This document shows positions 5,586-9,765 of a DNA stretch of 9,765 nucleotides, piece after piece; positions within the stretch are counted from its first letter, which is position 1; each line of letters begins with the position of its first letter. Location: assembly GCA_934090795.1 (NCBI GenBank), contig CAKOJQ010000021.1, forward strand, positions 1 through 9,765, read 5' to 3'. A program made the translations under genes and the position numbers. Source of the stretch: an uncultured Bacilli bacterium. GTDB lineage: Bacteria > Bacillota_I > Bacilli_A > RF39 > UBA660. The notes below the pieces were generated by a model. The model was not told the DNA's origin. It searched no databases and saw only the letters and a program-made list of their open reading frames with translations.

Positions 5586-7370
5586 TTAATTCATTACCCT
5601 CTTAAATAATCTTTCTAATTCATATTTAGTAAATGTAATAATAGTTGGTCTTCCATGCGGACAATTATAAGGATTATCACATTTAACTAGTTGATTTAAT
5701 ATGCTTTCAGCTTCTTCCATTGTTATTGAAGTATTTCCTTTAACACTCATCTTACATGCACATGTAGCAGAAATATTATCAATAAATCTTACTCTATCAA
5801 AATCTTTAGGCATTTCTAAAATATAATCAATAATTCTTCGAATATTTTCTTCTTCATAACCTGAAATTAACCAAGTTGGATGGGTTTTAATAATAATCGT
5901 ATTTATTCCAAAATCATCAATAACAAAACCTAAATCAGTTAATACTTTTTTATTATCTTGTAATTTTAAATAATCACTAGGAGATAGTTCAATACTTATT
6001 GGAATAAGTAAATCAGTTGTTTTAATTTTATCATCATATAATGCATTTCTAATCTTTTCATAATTAATTCTTTCTTGAGCAGCATGTTGATCTATTAAAT
6101 ACATCGCATCATCATTTTGGGCAATTATATAAGTTCCCATAACTAATCCACAAGGATAAAATTCAATCTTTTTAATCTCTTCATTCTTTTCATTAACTTT
6201 AAAATCCATAGCTACTTGTTCTTTTTCACTTTGACTATCATTAATAGAATCATTAATAAATAAAGGAGTCTCCTCTATAACATAATCTTCTTCACTATCA
6301 TTATTAAAAGATTTATCAACTTCACTTACTGTTTGAATAGGAATACTTATTTGTTTACTTTCTTTAACTTCTACATTTGGCACTAATAAACTATTATATA
6401 AAGCATCTTTAATAGTGTTAGTAATTAAACTAGTTAAACTATCTATCTTACTAAATTTAATATCTTGTTTAGTTGGATGAATATTTACATCTATTAAAGT
6501 AGGATCTGTTTCAATCTTTAAAACTACCACAGGATATTTAATATCAGGTTTATATGTATAATAAGCATCATTAATAGTTTTATTTACCTCAGCATTTTTA
6601 ACTACTCTACCATTAACTATTGTAATCATAAAATTACGATTAGACTTTAATACACATGGTTTACAAATATATCCAGAAATATCATAATCATCGTTACTAG
6701 CGTTTATCTTAACCATATTTTTACTGATATTTGCTCCAAATAATTCATGTATTACTTTAAGTAAATTATTACTACCACTTGTCTCTATTAAAGTATTCCC
6801 ATTATTCATAAGTTTAAATGATACATTAGGATAACTAAGCGCTAATTTCTCCACATAATTAGTTATATAACTAAGTTCAGTTACTTCACTTTTTAAATAT
6901 TTAAGTCTGGCAGGGGTATTATAAAATAAGTCTCTAACTGTAACAATAGTTCCTTTTCTTAAATCGCATGATGAAGTATTTTCTAATTTACCACCATTAA
7001 TTTCTAAATAAGTTCCTTCTTTACCATCGCTAGTTCTTAATCTAACTTTAGAAACAGACGCAATTGATGGAAGTGCTTCACCTCTAAAGCCAAGCGAATT
7101 AATAAAGAATAAATCTTCTAATTTATATATTTTACTAGTTGCATGTCTTTTAAACGCTAAAAGAGCATCTTCATGATTCATTCCAATTCCATCATCAGTT
7201 ATCATTATTTCTTTTAATCCTGAATTAATTAGTTCTATTTTAATTGATTTACTCTGAGCATCTATTGAATTTTCAACTAATTCTTTAACCACATTAGCAG
7301 CTTTCTCTACTACTTCTCCAGCCGCAATTTTATTGGATAAATCTTCATCCATTACTCTAATTTTTGTCAT
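5586..7370 (-). CDS. mutL: DNA mismatch repair protein MutL
   Basis: MutL is the ATP-dependent matchmaker between MutS and strand excision. At 594 residues it is a normal Bacillota length. The GHKL ATPase half shows VVKELVENSIDA (E30, N34), DDGIGM (59-64), RHATSKI (75-81) and LGFRGEALPSIAS (G94-E98). A linker of low complexity follows from about 330 to 395. The C-terminal half has the endonuclease motif D427-QHAAQE433-RINYE438, ACKMSVKGN and C570-PHGRPT, so this is a nicking-type MutL as expected in an organism without MutH. The N-terminal motif reads AGEVVEKAANVVKE rather than the more common VERPASVVKE. The start lies 3 nt after the yqeH stop and lacks a strong ribosome site, suggesting translational coupling. 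mutS, often adjacent, is not in this operon. Confidence 0.97.
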   Translation of the reverse strand: MTKIRVMDEDLSNKIAAGEVVEKAANVVKELVENSIDAQSKSIKIELINSGLKEIMITDDGIGMNHEDALLAFKRHATSKIYKLEDLFFINSLGFRGEALPSIASVSKVRLRTSDGKEGTYLEINGGKLENTSSCDLRKGTIVTVRDLFYNTPARLKYLKSEVTELSYITNYVEKLALSYPNVSFKLMNNGNTLIETSGSNNLLKVIHELFGANISKNMVKINASNDDYDISGYICKPCVLKSNRNFMITIVNGRVVKNAEVNKTINDAYYTYKPDIKYPVVVLKIETDPTLIDVNIHPTKQDIKFSKIDSLTSLITNTIKDALYNSLLVPNVEVKESKQISIPIQTVSEVDKSFNNDSEEDYVIEETPLFINDSINDSQSEKEQVAMDFKVNEKNEEIKKIEFYPCGLVMGTYIIAQNDDAMYLIDQHAAQERINYEKIRNALYDDKIKTTDLLIPISIELSPSDYLKLQDNKKVLTDLGFVIDDFGINTIIIKTHPTWLISGYEEENIRRIIDYILEMPKDFDRVRFIDNISATCACKMSVKGNTSITMEEAESILNQLVKCDNPYNCPHGRPTIITFTKYELERLFKRVMN

Positions 7371-7373
7371 ATA

Positions 7374-8327
7374 CTACTTAAACACACTTTCTCTAAACTC
7401 TAATAAACTACTATCTATGTTAGATACACCAATGATACATTCATTTTTAACATTTATAAAACCTAAACCATAAATAACAATATCACTATTTGAATTTATC
7501 TTTTCATTATACGTAAAACTTATATCATCTTTATAATACTTTTTAATCTCTAAATCATAACAAGAATAAATAGTTATGCTTGTTGATGCAGAAAAATTAA
7601 GATAAAATTTATCTATTTTAAGTACTTCTCCATCTTTCATTTGGTATGTTAAAGGTTTAATCACTTTCTTTAATGGACAATTTACTTCATAACTATCAGT
7701 TACAAATCCTGGTGAATCAATTATAGTTAAATTATTATTAACATTTAGTCTTATAAAATCTAGAGTAGTATTTTTACTATTACTTATAGTTGTTTTAGTT
7801 AATTTAGAATCAAAGGCATCTAAAATATTATTTATTAAGGTACTTTTACCTGAATTAGTTTCTCCTAAAATGTAACTTTCCCTAATATTATTAGTTATTA
7901 AATAATTAATTAAAGAATCTATTCCATAACCATTAACACTACTAACAAACCTAACATTATTTACTTTATAATTATCCATTATATATTTTCTAATGGTATC
8001 AATTTTAATATCTTTAGGAATTACATCTATTTTAGATATTAACAATAGTTTTTTACCTTTAATCTTATTATAGATATTAATTATTTTGTCTGATAAAGAT
8101 AGAAAATCACACATAAATATTGTAAATTTATCATCACTATTAACTAAATATAATATTTCTTCAACTTTTTTAGGAACTGTATCATTAATATTTACTCCAT
8201 AATGCATTAATTTAAAACATCTCATACAATATTTAGCATCATTTAATTTATTTTCTGGAACATATCCTTTAGCATCTTTATTACTATATTGTAATTTAGC
8301 CCCACATCCAAAACATATTTTACTCAT
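7374..8327 (-). CDS. yqeH: Circularly permuted ribosome-biogenesis GTPase YqeH
   Basis: YqeH binds GTP and is needed for 30S subunit assembly. The 317-residue protein is shorter than B. subtilis YqeH (366). It opens with a treble-clef zinc motif (C5-x2-C8 and C34-x2-C37). The GTPase motifs then come in permuted order: G4 as S98-KID101 (normally NKxD), G5 around SSVNGYG (129-135), G1 G155-ETNSGKS162-T, G2 within KNTTLD (185-190; normally PGTTLD) and G3 D204-SPG207. The C-terminal part (KPLTYQMKDGEVLKIDKFYL onward) matches the YqeH RNA-binding region. Its ATG overlaps the yqeG stop by 8 nt, with AAAGGAG inside the last yqeG codons. The departures in G4 and G2 may weaken guanine specificity or simply reflect fast evolution. 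Confidence 0.92.
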   Translation of the reverse strand: MSKICFGCGAKLQYSNKDAKGYVPENKLNDAKYCMRCFKLMHYGVNINDTVPKKVEEILYLVNSDDKFTIFMCDFLSLSDKIINIYNKIKGKKLLLISKIDVIPKDIKIDTIRKYIMDNYKVNNVRFVSSVNGYGIDSLINYLITNNIRESYILGETNSGKSTLINNILDAFDSKLTKTTISNSKNTTLDFIRLNVNNNLTIIDSPGFVTDSYEVNCPLKKVIKPLTYQMKDGEVLKIDKFYLNFSASTSITIYSCYDLEIKKYYKDDISFTYNEKINSNSDIVIYGLGFINVKNECIIGVSNIDSSLLEFRESVFK

Positions 8328-8844
8328 AATATTCTCCTTTTTTTAATAACTCTTTTTTCTCTAACTTATTATAAATAAATGGTTCTATAAATCTATTAAA
8401 TTTAGTTAAAACGTAATCCGTATTACCAATGGGATTAACTAAAATACTTAATAATTCTAATCTATTAGCCCCATAAATATCAGTTAATAATTGATCACCT
8501 ACGCATGCTATTTGAGTAGTTTTAAGTCTATATAAACTCATAACTTTTTTATATTTTTTACTAAATGGTTTTCCAGCAAAATAGGCTGAATCAACATTAA
8601 GTATTTCTTTAAAAGGTTCTACTCTTTTCTTATTAGAATTAGATATAATTAATATTTTTAAATTTAATTCTTTAATATCTTCTATTAAATCTTTTAACCT
8701 CTTAGAAGGTTTATTCATATTTAAAGGAGCTAGTGTATTATCTAAATCAAAAATAACACATTTAATTCCCTTTTTCTTTAATTTATTATAATCTATATCA
8801 TAAACACTTTTATAGTACATATCAGGTACAAATTTATCTAACAT
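8320..8844 (-). CDS. yqeG: YqeG-family HAD phosphatase
   Basis: YqeG belongs to HAD class IIIA and is often encoded next to yqeH. A phosphatase role is expected, but the substrate is not established; related YrbI/GmhB-type enzymes act on phosphosugars and mitochondrial Gep4 acts on phosphatidylglycerophosphate. The 174-residue length is that of the family. Motif I is IFD33-LD35-NTL, motif II is ISNSNKKR (S68), motif III is the lysine of GK92-PFSKKY and motif IV is GD117-QLLTD122-IYGANR. I place the start at the ATG 8844-8842. GAGGG lies 5 nt upstream and MLDKFVPDMYY matches the YqeG N-terminus, whereas the in-frame TTG at 8880 lies within the promoter. It is the first gene of the five-gene operon. 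Confidence 0.93.
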   Translation of the reverse strand: MLDKFVPDMYYKSVYDIDYNKLKKKGIKCVIFDLDNTLAPLNMNKPSKRLKDLIEDIKELNLKILIISNSNKKRVEPFKEILNVDSAYFAGKPFSKKYKKVMSLYRLKTTQIACVGDQLLTDIYGANRLELLSILVNPIGNTDYVLTKFNRFIEPFIYNKLEKKELLKKGEYYE

Positions 8845-8870
8845 CTTATCCCTCGATTTCTTATATAAAA

Positions 8871-8879
8871 ATTGTATCA
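8871..8879 (-). promoter_or_regulatory. Extended -10 promoter of the yqeG-yqeH-mutL-miaA operon
   Basis: On the minus strand TG-A-TACAAT (8879-8871) is an extended -10 box. The -35 position (around 8894-8899) is poor, as is common with extended -10 promoters. Transcription would start near 8864, about 20 nt before the yqeG ATG. The upstream gene ends in a terminator, so an operon promoter is expected here. Confidence 0.5.
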
Positions 8880-8915
8880 AATTTACTTAATAAAGAAAAG
8901 AATTAAAATGCATAT

Positions 8916-8939
8916 AAAAAAATGGATATAATTCCATTT
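8916..8939 (-). terminator. Terminator of the WRIVGI/GVRPV surface-protein gene
   Basis: On the minus strand AAATGGA (8939-8933) pairs with TCCATTT (8926-8920) across a 6-nt loop, with an uninterrupted run of seven T from 8922 to 8916. The stem is short and AT-rich, but it lies only about 30 nt after the stop codon and ahead of the yqeG promoter. Confidence 0.6.
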
Positions 8940-8968
8940 CTTAAAGACACAGTTAATTGAACGGGCTT

Positions 8969-9765
8969 TTAAATAGATAATTTGTAAGGTTTATCTTTTT
9001 CGCCAGTTCCACTTATGAATAAGATATCAGATTTCAAGAAAACGACCGGCCAAACCCCGCTAGAGCCAGACGCGACGTCGCCATCGACAGCACCGTCCCC
9101 ACCCACATGGAACACGTGATACGAGGTACCAGAGTAAGGCGACAATGTCCAATACCAACTAGACTTCGCAAACCAATTATTTGTCTTACATATTCCGTTT
9201 GAGTAATCCCATTTATCATTTTCATATGTTACACCTGCTCTTAGGTTTTCATGACATTCTGCAAGTGTTGATGCATATCCATAATCACTAGCATAAATTA
9301 GTCCAACCTTACCTGTCCATTCAGTAGGGCGACTATTTTTATACGTTATTGTTTCTCTTTCTGCATTATATTGACTTAATAAATTCAATGTATATGGGGC
9401 TGAACCAGTAAAACTATTTCCTCCAATATTCCATACACTTTCACTTATCATATTTTGATAATTACTTTTTATAACTTTAGTATAATCAAATTCTCCAGTT
9501 TGGCGAAGTACTGGTTTATTAGTACTTGAATCCAAGTATGAATTATACCAATTTGTCTTGTTTGCAGTTAAAGTTGTATTTAAATAATCACCATTTAATT
9601 CATTTTTTAAGTCTGCTTCTTTCCAATTATTAAATCCGTAATTGTCATTTCCAGTGGCATCCCATGAAAAATTACCTAATGACTCATCTCTAACTAATTT
9701 AATCTTTCTTTCAATTTTACCAGTTGAATCTTTTACATTAAAAATTCCAACTATTCTCCATAGTT
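8969..9765 (-). CDS. Surface protein with C-type-lectin-like variable C-terminus (C-terminal part; cut by window edge)
   Basis: The frame is open from the TAA at 8971-8969 to the right edge, about 264 codons. The TTG/ATG starts inside it are not needed, because the coding pattern continues upstream without a break. The visible part opens with LWRIVGIFNV, then KLVRDESLG, NNWKEADLKNELNGDYL, and later GKVGLIYASDYGYAS, AECHENLRAG, GICKTNNW, WTLSP, SGVWPVVFLKSD and GTGEKDKPYKLSI. This is a family I know from uncultured gut Bacilli and Clostridia (close to DUF6273-type modules), whose end usually reads GVRPVLYLKSD. Its fold resembles formylglycine-enzyme/C-type-lectin domains. Two cysteines may form a disulfide, consistent with an exported domain. 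Residues about 198-247 of the visible part are encoded by a GC-rich, adenine-poor stretch unlike the rest of the gene. A role in adhesion or ligand binding is inferred. The N-terminus, signal sequence and anchor are outside the window. Confidence 0.8.
   Translation of the reverse strand, partial: LWRIVGIFNVKDSTGKIERKIKLVRDESLGNFSWDATGNDNYGFNNWKEADLKNELNGDYLNTTLTANKTNWYNSYLDSSTNKPVLRQTGEFDYTKVIKSNYQNMISESVWNIGGNSFTGSAPYTLNLLSQYNAERETITYKNSRPTEWTGKVGLIYASDYGYASTLAECHENLRAGVTYENDKWDYSNGICKTNNWFAKSSWYWTLSPYSGTSYHVFHVGGDGAVDGDVASGSSGVWPVVFLKSDILFISGTGEKDKPYKLSI
9023..9172 (-). other. Putative diversity-generating retroelement variable region (VR)
   Basis: By hand count, the coding strand from 9169 to 9035 (135 nt) has 57% G+C and only 15 A (11%), inside a gene and genome that are strongly AT-rich. 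Residues that are invariant in this family are encoded by A-free, locally rare codons: GTG TTC at VF, GTC, GGG GTT at GV, CCG GTC at PV and TTG at L. The positions between them mostly use codons ending in C or T (TAC, TCT, GGT, ACC, CAC, CAT, GAC, GCT, GAT, GGC, AGC), as adenine mutagenesis of AAC/AAT template codons would give. The family arginine of GVRPV is TGG here, one A-to-T change from AGG. Codon choice returns to the local AT-rich style on both sides. The exact borders are estimates. No template repeat or reverse transcriptase is in the window. Confidence 0.65.

Noticed and set aside
8845..8880. Upstream TTG start for yqeG adding 12 residues
   Set aside because: The TTG overlaps the promoter and lacks a ribosome site. 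The ATG at 8844 has GAGGG at 5 nt and matches the family N-terminus.
9034..9225. Second minus-strand frame of 63 codons over the GC-rich cassette
   Set aside because: It is an off-frame reading kept open by the adenine-poor composition, which removes stop codons; the long WRIVGI/GVRPV frame clearly codes here.
1..9765. tRNA, rRNA or CRISPR array anywhere in the window
   Set aside because: No cloverleaf-like GC-rich segment, rRNA signature or regularly spaced direct repeats were seen on either strand.

Overview
The window comes from a very AT-rich Gram-positive-type genome. Bases are A/T-dominated throughout, AGGAGG-type ribosome binding sites are strong, and the gene families are Bacillota ones (SpoIIIE-type FtsK, YqeG, YqeH, TasA/camelysin-like secreted protein). 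No real gene contains an in-frame TGA and tryptophan is TGG, so the code is standard rather than the mycoplasma code. An uncultured gut Bacilli lineage (RF39-like) is my best guess, by inference only.

Layout, left to right. (1) 1-613, minus: N-terminal part of a secreted or membrane-anchored TasA/camelysin-like protein, cut by the window edge, with its own promoter. (2) 614-1140: intergenic, holding the decayed remains of what looks like an HPr (PTS phosphocarrier) gene between two hairpins. (3) 1141-3378, minus: ftsK/spoIIIE DNA translocase. (4) 3379-3849: a compact locus with the look of a type I toxin-antitoxin module. A 38-residue membrane peptide is on the plus strand, its mRNA can pair 5' end to 3' end, and a convergent antisense RNA of about 130 nt has its own promoter and terminator. 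(5) 3850-8844, minus: a tight five-gene operon yqeG-yqeH-mutL-miaA-metallophosphoesterase with gaps of 1-3 nt or an 8-nt overlap. (6) 8969 to the right edge, minus: C-terminal part of a WRIVGI/GVRPV-type surface protein with a lectin-like C-terminal domain.

The two most interesting signals are in (4) and (6). In (6), about 150 nt near the 3' end of the gene jump from the local AT-rich composition to 57% G+C and are nearly stripped of adenine on the coding strand. Framework residues there use A-free codons and the residues between them use NNC/NNT-like codons. This is the footprint expected of the variable region of a diversity-generating retroelement (DGR), although no reverse transcriptase or template repeat is in the window. 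In (4), two unlinked arms flanking the small ORF pair almost perfectly only when G-U pairs on the plus strand are allowed, which points to selection on RNA structure rather than a DNA inverted repeat.

The housekeeping operon supplies ribosome assembly (YqeH), a HAD phosphatase (YqeG), mismatch repair (MutL), tRNA A37 prenylation (MiaA) and a phosphoesterase of unknown substrate. It probably ends at the antisense-RNA terminator inside the small-ORF locus.
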